Source: Humisphaera borealis (lineage in GTDB: Bacteria; Planctomycetota; Phycisphaerae; Tepidisphaerales; Tepidisphaeraceae). From it: a stretch of 64,000 nt of DNA. The notes beneath the pieces were generated by a model that made no database searches, had not been told where the DNA came from, and worked only from the letters and a program-made list of their open reading frames with translations. Within the stretch, counting starts at the first letter, position 1. Each line of letters starts with the position of its first letter. The position numbers and the translations under genes were made by a program. The stretch lies in contig NZ_CP063458.1 of assembly GCF_015169395.1 (NCBI RefSeq), forward strand, positions 744,001-808,000, read 5' to 3'. Below, in pieces: positions 37,301 through 42,938 of this stretch.

Positions 37301-37367
37301 CGTCGGCCTCCTGGCGATGGCCGGCCTCGGCCTGCTCGCCCGCCGTCGCCGCAACCGCAGCCACTGA
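25311..37367 (+). CDS. Giant exported autotransporter-type repeat protein with PA14 and PEP-CTERM
   Basis: A 4018-residue protein. The ATG at 25311 follows GGAGG by 5 bases; the GTG at 25293 is rejected. A long signal peptide (VMALSAAAASAIMSVVPSYG) is followed by many autotransporter-associated beta-strand repeats of the form KTGxGxLxLxGxNTYTGxTTINAGxL, for example at 25.74, 31.46, 32.78, 35.58, 36.29 and 36.70 kb. A PA14-like domain occupies about residues 210-340 (ISGRVFAS ... DDGSRLWIDGALVINN ... HDIRVDYV). The C-terminus is a PEP-CTERM sorting signal (IPEPTSVGLLAMAGLGLLARRRRNRS) instead of an outer-membrane barrel. It would form a long beta-helical fibre, perhaps binding carbohydrate, released or anchored by an exosortase system. 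Internal duplications are described in the findings. Confidence 0.93.
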   Translation: MSSSKMRVERSFKRRIKHVMALSAAAASAIMSVVPSYGQLRWDPGLTPLTPSGGPGTWDAATTANWSDGASDFTWNNLIAVFGAPSGAVTIDGAGVSASGLTFDASGYTLGGGVLTLTAAPVQVTNAGETATINSVIGGTAGLTKTGLGNLTLGGSNTYTGTTTINAGSLSAAISSASSAGTVSVNNPLGTGAISLNGGTLNLTPVANTAALGISGRVFASTNSDTSNINFSGTATSVRTPDASLSAASTGTIPAGTAVQWLGKLSITNAGGYIFTTASDDGSRLWIDGALVINNDGPKAVTANSSQTINLTAGLHDIRVDYVNSGSTGSETLNYRGATAGLDVPTTDTLVGSVANTLFEAESNTLAGASNAIAMGNALNVAGTSTINLNGVAFTQVRLGAASFATGSNLSVTGASGKAIRTGAVTLGSGAGTVTLNNTPDVYFDGAVSDGGAPVTLTKLGTGRLVFNQSTVANALGATTSLDIQAGSVRLVGSSAAGTFNPIGSAGVSLNGGNLEIDTVIGGTTYNNAISAVQSGTITSYVNAATTTLSGTIDIAATKTLTFDAIAGGTPVTDPGATIRLSGPLTGSGTLAVASTTIGTFAAAKGTVLFAANTAGFSGSISLLSGNLRPETPTSLAGQTINLSGGTLQLLNDGNGSGEKQNITAFTLGSLNGSGTVSIGRVGNTFTPYFASAANKTIQLAPTGSNTLTNLTVANANGYGLEITTPVTLDVTATLNATTASNSNVVQGLTLSGVLTGGSISKTGAGTVALTNSGNTFNGGLIDVTAGVLAASSDGALGDASNVVRLNTPNTFITLATTTANASNALTAISSTATLSVGQLVFGANVPNAATLTAIPTATTGTLSANATAAATNTLTYISANAGFRATGTFASSRTFQFNQAGNQIDVTAGNTLTLNSAFTGTSATTTLVKTGNGTLVLNADNSAWTAGSYTLGQGQAGGIAVLAGTLQLANASAAGAAANPIVVYNPGGAVVQIAGGITVANPLTLNHQTNNLYAGGINWSGQLQSVGNALTNTWSGLIQSNQDGGISADAGNTLNLTGGVNQQAHIVVYGGAGNINVTGGAISLVHTIDKIGSGTLNIQSATAAPSGNGIRAFAGNLTFSGAGVVGASTPAAQVLPGSTLTLDNSGTVANNRLGGPTRLFTLTGGNFNLVGGATAVTETLGQPTFGRGGSVVTIDAGTGGANLSFTMTAAINPAAAQNAGTAPSGTSVLFRGQSLGSAAGAGVATVSNTAFAWTFPGQNGADATTAKGLLPWALVDTSTTGVGTSFATIGGTTFIGSLRPLAATEMSATGTAITANLNMFVNTALAAQAGASINSLTFDTGGSIALASPVAGTAFAQLQNQSGGILVRNNVTSMISGGVMSAPNTFSPWSVWTPQSAGNTTQLTISSVMAGGNGSAPGLIKAGAGTLVLATPVNTLPITALANVSANQLAMQTVVNGGTLRLSGGTNTLGANNFLVVNPGGTLDLNGSSQYVQGLFTDGTYNGIANTVTAGGTITNSAVGQATLVSNSDNAARNWAGQITGNVFFNRTGLNSLTIYTPQTHTGGTLINGGTVSLRDYGSLATTSTIDVSNASLTLDNTQAAGLSGRLGSVPITLRNSTLTYNGRIQTVSTESFGTVTLGGGQNFISVNAGGGGGINSATLNIASLARPVGSTSTLRVNAANGQIGNTANLLIGGVSLSNNIIAPWFIQDREWATYIPGLGVAQLNAGGAAGYATNALTGAPLTTDNVRATASATLGAGGTLSINTFALNTNAAGTFTVNLNGRTLNVLGGGLISALNTNESFNTFSNGTITSGFANGVGGNDLYLYHLPYGGNNNNRQTNISAVIANNGATAVRTVVTTSSSDAPSTSPNVVTAGVNRIVLLGANTYTGGTVVNNGTVAVGTGGVIPAGGIVLNGGSLMQSIAGQASPGTINSANVVTLNGPSALSFTGNNTIAGLVFNNSGGTTTPTVNSFIGGLGAIGTGTLTIGASGVVADSSNVQTTATLLGRFDTGGSVKTFDIRQILVNNVAVAPLQATLAVQGWTGSAGGIQKIGSGVLQLNAQQTYTGATTVTAGGISFGSLGNSGLAGGTAPGSRFSSYALAAGTFLNLNNTDVTIGSLSGAGTVINVAAVAPAGGVPSGRTLNVGFDGVSTTTFSGTFARWTDAQLNPFQVNKIGGGTMTLTGASTTTNNLQVSQGGVTFSGPAGSGKFTATTVLPTGTLTLDNSGSNLDNRLGGLTAVGATTATTLSIAGGNFTLIGNSSAPTNEAVGVVNLGATNVHGPAVITLQANPAQSLTFTVGTTWGGISQGTGVLRGLAATAGPGNANFNLGAIALGGTGGGGANGTTTMSIRPDMLGDASVSGTGTGFIVKDSVSNFLRPLAAAEMADASLFRTGTTNTNNFNLATPVTSFASSTVNSLTLSGTGGISQVSGLLPAVREGLPITQTLTAGGVLAFTGNTGINVNRLAATAGMFFHTLGNTNVTAALSGTSLTKTGTGTLTVTGKSLINGITHVNNGTLILNGGDNTLFVGLTSGSPTVQALGINSPTATVDLNGNNQIVSSLFGTNSIQRYSGGSGTITNTSVTPVSLTALLGGAHTFGGVIAGNLSFTKTANLAYTLTNANTYTGATNVRANTLTLLDNGSINGTSSINLSFAGLNIDNSGLTPLANLNPQRVPANVPVNLRGGTLTMTSGGSTDTTQSVGVPTIAAPTAAVYALQGHNTINVVQAPIGGYGALTIGNLVVNADATVNLTGGNGGFFGNPPGMNNSSLFLSQLNGVAIPATITNKILPANLIANNGEFVTYVSAGTTGSNGTAWGVTTMNGNTGVLGSIVQNQYDISTTSATAAVAMPASAATSNVRVANNAGTIIAMTATLPAGGGNYNVLALRTTTLTLAFTAAADKLNLTAGGLALTGGTAVVGSAAIPGVLTAGGTGTGTIPLYVHSSGATINSAIQDNGSGGLTRLVANSFAGNLTIAGTNAYTGGTVVNGGAGVTLSSPVGAGFPLNVATGVTINNSTVHSTVAGNIASGNPLTINGGGGLSMTGANTLLSVTFNNSGGILAPGISTPQASGLTLTSTNAVTVVNDNAATVPLIVGGPVTLPTGANIDVSGVAPTGLNFAAPIVSTGAVNKTGPGILVLGAATYISSATTATSTTLTVPSSSIFSVGQTITGTNIPAATTITAITSPTTVTLSAAGTAAATNNMTLGQSGSSAFTGGINLTAGSIMLANSSTPSTVGAVVTNGPLGTGTLTMSDGTALLSDGTLRTVANAVSLGGNVTFGSLSGVTAIAGNGVTLNGTVALGSSTRTINVNSQTNTTTIGGVVSGAAGVGITKAGPGILVLGNTANSFDGPVTINAGILSATLAGSLGTGAGTGNITFGGGILQHGGTNTTDYSSRFATTANQPFYIDTVGNTVTYASALTSTGGSLAKFGTGTLVLTNDGQAYNGDTAIIAGILQLGATANNGSATGLLPAGTNILNAGTLRVNKSTNDTLSGVISGSGALVKLGTGNLTLTGINTFTGNVTLNAATPVTAGSLTVTNSSSLGVGPKVVTVISNFATTDGTLILDGTGGPINLASNISFTTSSGTGNGGITNLVGNNTINGDFTLTGGGGSTQIQSAGGNLTLTGTITPNTNLRVLILSGASTGTVSGLVQDQTVTNFLSVQKSGVGTWSLTNTNTYTGPTTITAGALNVASLANINTPSSIGTGSVAGSAADLVFSGGTLQYTGATPQSTNRPFTISSAGSFDASGSVPTATLNIASTAVVAMGAVDLARTLTLTGTNTGANIFAAVLGNNGTATSALNKTGSGSWTLTGANLYTGATTITGGTLQVGQGGVGSLAATAVTVNANATLAGSGSIAGPITTAALGHIAPGDAGLPGDLSTAGVVTLADTTTLDYHMGTPNGGVADPLGDILKVANSAAVSTVAAVPTINLNVLSGDLNPGKYDLIDYVVDDGPVATNIGAGWSLTFNGTPFGVNGTDYTFGQDQGSIYLNVINAIPEPTSVGLLAMAGLGLLARRRRNRSH

Positions 37368-37412
37368 TCGGTCCGCTGAACGGATCGTTTCGGTAGCCTC
37401 CTGAAAACCTTC

Positions 37413-37450
37413 GCCCCGGCGACCTCCCAAGGTCGCCGGGGCTTTCTTTT
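37413..37450 (+). terminator. Rho-independent terminator after the giant gene
   Basis: A perfect 12-bp GC-rich stem (gccccggcgacc 37413-37424 with ggtcgccggggc 37431-37442), loop tcccaa, then tttctttt. It begins 46 bases after the stop codon and is the clearest intrinsic terminator in the window. Confidence 0.93.
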
Positions 37451-37508
37451 GTGCCGACTCGATCAACTCGGTCGGTGCGGGGCATTGACCTCACGGGCCG
37501 ATTTTGGG

Positions 37509-37591
37509 TGCCATGGGCAACGGTACTCCGTTGCCCGTGACGAGCGTCGGACGCCGTTCGCCACGGGCAAGCGAGTACGCTTGCCCATGCA
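37509..37591. repeat. Composite palindromic element (GTACT-type double hairpin)
   Basis: Hairpin 1: catgggcaacgg (37512-37523), loop TACT, ccgttgcccgtg (37528-37539). Linker of about 22 bases. Hairpin 2: cacgggcaagcg (37562-37573), loop AGTA, cgcttgcccatg (37578-37589). The whole element is itself palindromic, since the first arm pairs with the last. Same design as the copy near 18.0 kb. The remainder of the gap 37368-37732 holds only the terminator. Confidence 0.93.
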
Positions 37592-37732
37592 ACGCGAAAT
37601 CCGCCAGCATTAGGCGTCGTGCCGTCACACTGTCGCACCCCTTTCGCCGGGTCACTCCCGCCGGAACTTTCCGCCACGCCTGCTTCGTCATATCATGGCA
37701 CGGTCATCCTTTTTCTATCGCGGAGTTACACC

Positions 37733-38806
37733 ATGGAACGTCGTCCTTTCGGAAATACCGGTGTTGAAGTCTCGGCCATCAGCCTCGGGTGCTGGCCTTT
37801 TGGCGTGGATTGGTGGGGTCATTACGACCAGAACCGCTGCAACGAGCTCTGTAACTTCGCCAACAACCTCGGCATCACCTTCTTCGACAACGGCGACGCC
37901 TACGGCAACGGCCGGGCCGAAGAGCAGTTCGGCGTCTGGCTGAAGCAGTCCGGCCTCCGCCGCGACCAGGTCGAGATTGGCGGCAAGGTCGGGTACGACT
38001 TCTATTCCGACCCCGGCGAGTTCGGCTCGCACCGCGAGCGCAAGCACGACTTCTCGCCCGCCTTCGTCCGCAAGGCACTCGAAGCCTCCCTCAAACGCCT
38101 GCAGACCGATTACATCGACGTCTACATGGCGCACAACATCAAGCTCCCCCAGTTCCGCGACGACTTCTTCGCCGAGCTGGAAAAGGTCAAGGACGAAGGC
38201 AAGATCCGCTGCTGGGGCGTCAGCCTCGGGCCGGCGATCGGCTGGCGCGAAGAGGGCTTCAAGGCCATGCTCGACCATGGCGCTAAGGCCGTTCAGACGG
38301 TGTTCAACATGTTCGAGCAGCATCCCGGCCGCGAGCTGTGCGAAACCGCGATCGCGTGCAAAGCCGGCGTGCTCGCCCGCGTTCATGACAACAGCTCGAT
38401 TCTGAAGGACATCGTCAAGATCGACACCACCATCGGCGAGAACGACCACCGCAAGTTCCGCGACGACGCGTGGAAGGTCTATGGCCTCAAGAAGCTCGAG
38501 CTCGTCCGCCATTACGCCAGCGACCACGGCATGAACGTCCACGAGCTGGCCTGCAAGTGGCTGTTGCAGCAGAAGGGCCTGACGGCAATCACCGGTACGC
38601 TGCTGAACGAGAAGGAAATCCAGGAAGCCGCCAACGCCTGCGACAAGCCCAACCTGTCGCGGACCGAGCTCCAGGAAATCTTCGACCAATACGAGAACGA
38701 CTTCGGTCTCGGCGACGCCGCCCATCCCTGCGACATCAAGAGCAGCGTCACGCCGGAAGGGCGCGAGCGAAGCGGGTACAAGGCATCGTCGGTGCTGATT
38801 GCTTGA
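37733..38806 (+). CDS. Aldo/keto reductase family protein
   Basis: A 357-residue protein from the ATG at 37733 (GGAG 7 bases upstream); an upstream GTG in frame adds 38 residues running through a repeat region. The family fold begins MERRPFGNTGVEVSAISLGCWPFG. The catalytic tetrad is visible: Asp and Tyr in DNGDAYGNG, Lys in EIGGKVGYDF, His in VYMAHNIK. The C-terminal part (LLQQKGLTAITGTLLNEKEI) forms the NADPH-binding end. It reduces aldehydes or ketones, substrate unknown; with many sugar genes nearby a sugar substrate is plausible. It is long by about 30 residues compared with usual members and stands alone. Confidence 0.9.
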   Translation: MERRPFGNTGVEVSAISLGCWPFGVDWWGHYDQNRCNELCNFANNLGITFFDNGDAYGNGRAEEQFGVWLKQSGLRRDQVEIGGKVGYDFYSDPGEFGSHRERKHDFSPAFVRKALEASLKRLQTDYIDVYMAHNIKLPQFRDDFFAELEKVKDEGKIRCWGVSLGPAIGWREEGFKAMLDHGAKAVQTVFNMFEQHPGRELCETAIACKAGVLARVHDNSSILKDIVKIDTTIGENDHRKFRDDAWKVYGLKKLELVRHYASDHGMNVHELACKWLLQQKGLTAITGTLLNEKEIQEAANACDKPNLSRTELQEIFDQYENDFGLGDAAHPCDIKSSVTPEGRERSGYKASSVLIA

Positions 38807-38844
38807 GGGACGCCGCGTGCGCGGCCGATGCGAGCGCGGCCAAT

Positions 38845-38960
38845 GCGAATGAAGAATAAGGAATGAAGAATGAAGAACGGTGAATGAAGGAACCAGGTCG
38901 GTTTCGATTCCCGTTCCTCATTCTTCATTCTTCATTTCCTATTCTTCATTCGCTGTTTTT
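38845..38960. repeat. Inverted repeat of GAATGAA/TTCATTC heptamers with a T-run
   Basis: Left arm 38845-38879 (gcgaatgaagaataaggaat...) and right arm 38917-38953 (...attcttcattcgc) pair with about three mismatches over 35 bases; the arms contain GAATGAA heptamers in tandem. A TGTTTTT run follows at 38954-38960. It sits 39 bases after the aldo/keto reductase stop and could terminate that transcript. The rest of the gap up to 39136 shows nothing else. Confidence 0.9.
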
Positions 38961-39136
38961 CATTCGCACCTCCTTGCGGTGCTCCCAGCCCTTGCCATCT
39001 TTCCCCGAGAAACTACGATCCCAGCACATTTATCGGGCGTATTACCCCTGAAGGTAGTCATGGATGACTGCCGATGTCAGAAGAAGCGGCACGTTTGTTC
39101 GGCCGCCACTCTCGAAACGCCCTCGGAAAGGACGCC

Positions 39137-39376
39137 ATGCAGGAATCAATCGTCCAACGTGTTGTTCGCCGTGCCGGCATGATGGGTCTGGCGGTTCTTC
39201 TTATTGCCGTCTCCGGCGGGCTCGGCTACGTCGCTCACCTGACGCAGGTCACGTCGCAGAAAGTCGGCGACGGCAGTCCCAGCGTTCTTCCCCTCATCGC
39301 ACTGTCCGTCCTGTCGGCGATCGCCGGCCTGACAACGCTGCGCCTGGCCCTGCACCAGGACGCCGAAGCGGTCTGA
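39137..39376 (+). CDS. Small two-helix membrane protein of unknown function
   Basis: A 79-residue protein from the ATG at 39137, preceded by GGAAAGGA (39124-39131); the open frame starts earlier at 39074. It has two hydrophobic segments: MMGLAVLLIAVSGGLGYVAHL and VLPLIALSVLSAIAGLTTL, joined by a short polar loop (TQVTSQKVGDGSPS), so it is probably a hairpin in the inner membrane with both ends inside. No family is recognised. The clean ribosome site and hydrophobicity pattern argue that it is real. Confidence 0.6.
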   Translation: MQESIVQRVVRRAGMMGLAVLLIAVSGGLGYVAHLTQVTSQKVGDGSPSVLPLIALSVLSAIAGLTTLRLALHQDAEAV

Positions 39377-39456
39377 ATTGTGTTGCAAGCCTCAGGCTGC
39401 ACCACAACACGGTCGCCCTCTCCCTGGTGCTGTGTCAAAGGTAAGATTTGAGATGG

Positions 39457-39546
39457 GGTGCCATGGGCTGGCATACTCGCCTGCCCGTCGCTTTGCGCTA
39501 GGAACGTCGTACCACGGGCAGCGGAGTACCGCAGCCCATGGCACCC
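39457..39546. repeat. Composite palindromic element (GTACT-type, diverged copy)
   Basis: The left hairpin is decayed (catgggctggc ... gcctgcccgt around ATAC) and the right one is intact (ccacgggcagcgg, loop AGTA, ccgcagcccatgg). The outer ends ggtgccatggg and cccatggcaccc pair, so the whole unit is palindromic. It fills the only recognisable part of the 353-bp gap before the photolyase gene. Confidence 0.85.
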
Positions 39547-39729
39547 GAACTATCCTGAAATCAAGGTGTGACAGAGCAGGCCAACCGCGCTGGCTATCCC
39601 TTCAAAAGTTCCGACACGCCGCCTCATCGATCCTCACTACCATCCCGCCACTACTGTATCCCCGAACTGCGCCTCCAAAGCGCCGCGGGTCGGTTCCTCG
39701 AGCGCTGCGTCTGAAGACAGGGTCGCCCC

Positions 39730-41271
39730 ATGCCCACCCTCTGGCTGATGGAAGATCAGTTGTCGATCGAGCTGGTTCGGCAGCTTTCGCCGGATCGCGT
39801 GCTGCTGATCGAGTCCAGGCGGCACTACGCCGCGGGGGAATTCCACAAGCACAGGATTGCGTTTCAGGTCTCGGCGATCCGCCACTTCGCGGACGAGGTG
39901 CGGGCCGCCGGCTTTGCCGTGCATCACTACGGCCTGGGGCGGCGGCCGTACCTGGATTCCGTCAGCGCGATCAAGCATCTCGTGAAAGCTTGCGGGGATT
40001 CTCAGTTCGTGGTGATCGATCCGTCGGAGCATCATTGTGCCGTATGGATTGATTCGCTGGCCGATGCCCAGGCCGAAGCGCTGGGCATCGAGATTCGTAT
40101 CGAACCCAACACGCTATTCCTCACCGATCGCGAAGAGTTCGCCGCGTGGGCTCAGCCGCTCAAGCGGCCGATCATGGAGCACTTCTACCGGCGGATGCGG
40201 ACGAAACTCGGTGTGCTCGTCGAGGCCGACGGTTCCCCCGTCGGCGGAGAGTGGAATCTCGACAAGGAGAATCGCAAGCCGGCCAAACGCGGAATGATGT
40301 TCCCGCCACCGCTCGCGATTTCGCCCGATGCGATCACCCAAGGAGCTTTGAAGGACGTCGAGCGTGTTTTCCCGAACCATCCCGGGACGACCGAAGGCTT
40401 TTCGCTCCCCGTGACCCGGGCCGATGCCGAGCGCGCGTGGGATGATTTCGTGAAGCACCGGCTGCCGCAGTTCGGCGATTACGAAGACGCCATGCTGACC
40501 GGCGAGCCGATCCTGAATCACTCGTTCGTCTCGATGCTTCTCAACGTCGCTTTGCTGAGCCCGATGAAGCTCGTTCGCGATGTCGAAGCGGCGTATCGCG
40601 CCGGGCGCGTGCCGCTTAACAGCGCCGAGGGATTCATCCGCCAGATCATCGGCTGGCGGGAATACGTTTACGGCATCTATTGGTCGTTCATGCCCGAGTA
40701 CCGCGCGCGGAACAGCCGCGGGTCAAAGCTCGACCTGCCCGACTGGTTCTGGACCGGCAAGACCGAGATGAACTGCCTCTCGCACTGCATCAGCGGCGTG
40801 GTGGAGCGTGCGTATTCGCATCACATCCAGCGCCTGATGGTCATCTGCAACTTCGCCACGCTCGCGGCGTTGTCGCCGCAGGCGGTGAACGACTGGTTCT
40901 ACGCCATGTACGTGGACAGCCACGACTGGGTCGTCACGCCCAACGTCGTCGGCATGGGGATGAACGCCGACGGCGGAACCATCGCGACCAAGCCCTACAT
41001 CAGTTCTGCGGCGTATATCAACCGCATGAGCGACTACTGCCAGGGTTGCCGGTTCGATCCGGCCGAACGGACAGGCGAGTTGGCGTGCCCGTTCAACTAC
41101 CTGTTCTGGACGTTTCTGCATCACTTCGCGGACCGTTTCAAGAACAATCCCCGCATGACGATGATGCTCAAGAACGCTCAGAAGATCGAAGCCGACCAGA
41201 TGCGCCAGATGATGCAGCAGCGCAAGACGTTCATCGAGCTTCACGTCCGGGGAAAGGCGTACCGACCGTGA
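39730..41271 (+). CDS. Iron-sulfur (FeS-BCP/PhrB-type) cryptochrome/photolyase
   Basis: A 513-residue protein matching the bacterial iron-sulfur photolyase group, which repairs (6-4) photoproducts or senses light using FAD and a 4Fe-4S cluster. The N-terminal alpha/beta domain starts MPTLWLMEDQLSIELVRQL; the C-terminal FAD domain contains SAEGFIRQIIGWREYVYGIYW. The four cluster cysteines can be placed at 349 (EMNCLSH), 437 and 440 (DYCQGC) and 453 (LACPFNYLFW), the spacing known for PhrB (350, 438, 441, 454). Its stop overlaps the GTG start of a DUF2256 gene by 4 bases. The two genes usually travel together. Confidence 0.95.
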   Translation: MPTLWLMEDQLSIELVRQLSPDRVLLIESRRHYAAGEFHKHRIAFQVSAIRHFADEVRAAGFAVHHYGLGRRPYLDSVSAIKHLVKACGDSQFVVIDPSEHHCAVWIDSLADAQAEALGIEIRIEPNTLFLTDREEFAAWAQPLKRPIMEHFYRRMRTKLGVLVEADGSPVGGEWNLDKENRKPAKRGMMFPPPLAISPDAITQGALKDVERVFPNHPGTTEGFSLPVTRADAERAWDDFVKHRLPQFGDYEDAMLTGEPILNHSFVSMLLNVALLSPMKLVRDVEAAYRAGRVPLNSAEGFIRQIIGWREYVYGIYWSFMPEYRARNSRGSKLDLPDWFWTGKTEMNCLSHCISGVVERAYSHHIQRLMVICNFATLAALSPQAVNDWFYAMYVDSHDWVVTPNVVGMGMNADGGTIATKPYISSAAYINRMSDYCQGCRFDPAERTGELACPFNYLFWTFLHHFADRFKNNPRMTMMLKNAQKIEADQMRQMMQQRKTFIELHVRGKAYRP

Positions 41272-41405
41272 AGCGGCAGGACAGCAAGATCTGCGTGGTC
41301 TGCAAACGCCCCATGACCTGGCGGCGAAAGTGGTCCAAAACCTGGGACCAGGTCAAGTATTGCAGCGACGCCTGCCGCCGGAACAAGAACAGGGTCGCCC
41401 GATGA
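41268..41405 (+). CDS. DUF2256 small zinc-ribbon-like protein
   Basis: A 45-residue protein starting at the GTG at 41268, inside the photolyase stop (GTGA overlap). It has a CVVCKRP pair near the start and a YCSDAC pair near the end, with the conserved MTWRRKWSKTWDQVKYC core of DUF2256. The four cysteines suggest zinc binding. The family is repeatedly found beside cryptochrome/photolyase genes, which supports the call and the overlap start; its function is not established. Confidence 0.9.
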   Translation: MKRQDSKICVVCKRPMTWRRKWSKTWDQVKYCSDACRRNKNRVAR

Positions 41406-41439
41406 GCGAGTGGCAAGCAGCCGTTAGACGGGATGTCTT

Positions 41440-41471
41440 GTGGCATGGGCAAGCGTACTTGCCCATGCCAC
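41440..41471. repeat. Perfect 14-bp-arm hairpin (catgggcaag family)
   Basis: Arms gtggcatgggcaag (41440-41453) and cttgcccatgccac (41458-41471) are perfectly complementary around CGTA. It is a single-hairpin member of the family seen at 18.0, 37.5 and 39.5 kb, here between the DUF2256 and LigD-like genes. Confidence 0.93.
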
Positions 41472-41515
41472 GCGCGCTTTGTCAGTCGCCGGCGGGTCGC
41501 CTACGCTGATATGGG

Positions 41516-41866
41516 ATGTCCCTGCGATTCGCCATTCTCCACCACACCGGCATTGCCGACCCGCATTTTGATCTGCTGTTCGAGACCCATCCCGGCTCCG
41601 ACCTGGCGACCTGGCGTTCGCCGGTCTGGCCGATCGAATCACCGACCGCCGCAACGCGCCTGAAGGACCACCGCCGGGCGTACCTTGATTACGAAGGGGA
41701 AGTCAGCCGCCGTCGCGGGTACGTCGAGCGGGTGGCCGGCGGTACCTGCGAGGTGGAGGTCGGTCAGGACGCCGTCTGGACCGTCCGCCTGATCACCGGC
41801 GTGCCGGGGACGACACTCGTGTTGCGGCGCGTGGGGGAGGGGTGGGAGATCAATCTGTCGTCCTGA
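41516..41866 (+). CDS. Small LigD 3'-phosphoesterase-domain-like protein
   Basis: A 116-residue protein. The start RFAILHHTGIADPHFDLLFE resembles the first block of the DNA ligase D 3'-phosphoesterase domain (histidine, then HxD with a following acidic strand), followed by LATWRSPVWPI, which corresponds to the SWAVPKG-type strand. The second half (DYEGEVSRRRGYVERVAGG) also fits. Some of the usual metal-binding residues cannot be confirmed. If genuine it would trim 3' ends during strand-break repair. It follows the photolyase and DUF2256 genes, making a small DNA-repair neighbourhood. Confidence 0.65.
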   Translation: MSLRFAILHHTGIADPHFDLLFETHPGSDLATWRSPVWPIESPTAATRLKDHRRAYLDYEGEVSRRRGYVERVAGGTCEVEVGQDAVWTVRLITGVPGTTLVLRRVGEGWEINLSS

Positions 41867-41882
41867 GCGAACGTGACGCGGT

Positions 41883-42005
41883 AAGGAGCCGCGCACGGAG
41901 CGTACTCGCGCAGTAAGCGGTGTGATTGAGCGGTCGGAGTAAGAGGTAGACGCAAACCGGCACCGCACCGCTTACTCCGCGAGTACGCTCCGTGCGCGGC
42001 TCCTT
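41883..42005. repeat. 40-bp-arm palindrome with GTACTCGCG core
   Basis: Arms 41883-41922 and 41966-42005 are reverse complements at 39 of 40 positions (aaggagccgcgcacggagcg... with ...cgctccgtgcgcggctcctt), with a 43-base loop. It lies between convergent genes, the LigD-like protein and the first PEP-CTERM protein, and covers most of the gap. It contains gcgtactcgcg, the same type of core as the other elements. Confidence 0.95.
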
Positions 42006-42064
42006 GAAACATCACATTCGCACAGGACGGTCGTTCACGGGCAGGCAGGTCTCAATATCACGGT

Positions 42065-42637
42065 TCAGAGCACCCGCCGCCGCCGGGCCAGCATTCCCAC
42101 CGCCAGCAGACCGATCGCCGCGACCGAAGGCTCCGGCACGGGCGTGACCGTGATGTTGTCGAGATCCAGGGGGAAGTCCAAGCCACTAAAGCCCGACATC
42201 ACGAAATCCAGGTGGGTCAGGTTGGAAAAGGTCGCGCCGCCGAGGGCAACGGTGGTGGCGTTGTCGCCGTTGGTCAACACCCGGCTGCCGCCGGCGGAGG
42301 ACGTGATCGTCGCCGTGCCAGAAACGAGACCAAAGGTTGGAACCTGGACCGATGCCGCATCGAACAGCCCGCCGCCGTCGCGCGTCAGGCGGATCGTGCC
42401 GTTGCCTTGCATCCGCAGCTTCGAGGGAATCGTACCCGGGTTGGTGTTGTTGATGACGAGGTCCGACGCCGACCCGGATTGGACGCTGAGCGTGAACCCG
42501 TCTTCGGTATAGGGGAGGGGGACGGACCCGCCAGTTGCGGCGGACTCCAGGTCAATGACCGCCGCCCGGGCGGAAGACGAGCCCAGGAGCGCCGACAAAG
42601 ACAGGATGGTGACCGAGAGGAAAAGATTAGGCTTCAT
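42065..42637 (-). CDS. PEP-CTERM sorting domain protein (paralogue A)
   Basis: A 190-residue exported protein. Signal peptide about 1-25 (ending SSSARAA). The body is a small beta-rich domain: VIDLESAATGG, YTEDGFTLSV, TITSSAGGSRVL, FSNLTHLDFVMSGF and LDNITVTP. The C-terminus is a PEP-CTERM signal: VPEPSVAAIGLLAVGMLARRRR, a Pro-Glu-Pro motif, a membrane helix and an arginine cluster, for processing by an exosortase-like enzyme. Function unknown. The neighbouring upstream gene (42939-43520) is a close paralogue with the same domain order, clearly a tandem duplication. A promoter with a conserved form lies at 42740-42767. Confidence 0.92.
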   Translation of the reverse strand: MKPNLFLSVTILSLSALLGSSSARAAVIDLESAATGGSVPLPYTEDGFTLSVQSGSASDLVINNTNPGTIPSKLRMQGNGTIRLTRDGGGLFDAASVQVPTFGLVSGTATITSSAGGSRVLTNGDNATTVALGGATFSNLTHLDFVMSGFSGLDFPLDLDNITVTPVPEPSVAAIGLLAVGMLARRRRVL

Positions 42638-42739
42638 GAGGAGCTGCGCTTTCGTTCCGCGGCATCAGGCCGCTCGATCCGCCGGCGACATTCACCCCAC
42701 CAACAGCAGGCTCCCGTCGGGCAAGTTCTTTCAAGGGAA

Positions 42740-42767
42740 AGTGTAACCCCGGCTACCGTCGTTGCAA
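42740..42767 (-). promoter_or_regulatory. Sigma-70-like promoter of PEP-CTERM gene A
   Basis: Read on the reverse strand: TTGCAA, 16 bases, TACACT, about 100 bases upstream of the start. The same arrangement with the same hexamers and spacing occurs before paralogue B (43626-43653), while the spacers differ, which supports function. Nothing else is seen in the 301-bp gap. Confidence 0.7.
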
Positions 42768-42938
42768 GCAAGAAGTTGGAGGAAGCGGGATCCCGAGTGT
42801 GGCGCAGTAGATTGGCACTTGCGTGCTTTTGCGGTGCTTGGCTTTCCGTGGCGAAATATGACTGCCGCGACACGGCCATGCACCCGGTCGGTCCGCCAGC
42901 CGAGGGCAGTGTGCAGGTTGGGGGGTGATTACCGGTTG

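Noticed and set aside
35742-37466. A 574-codon reverse-strand ORF antisense to the giant gene, and similar ones at 32.1-33.5 and 33.8-34.9 kb
   Set aside because: The periodic Gly/Ala/Thr codons of the repeats leave the opposite strand open. The products have no protein-like pattern.
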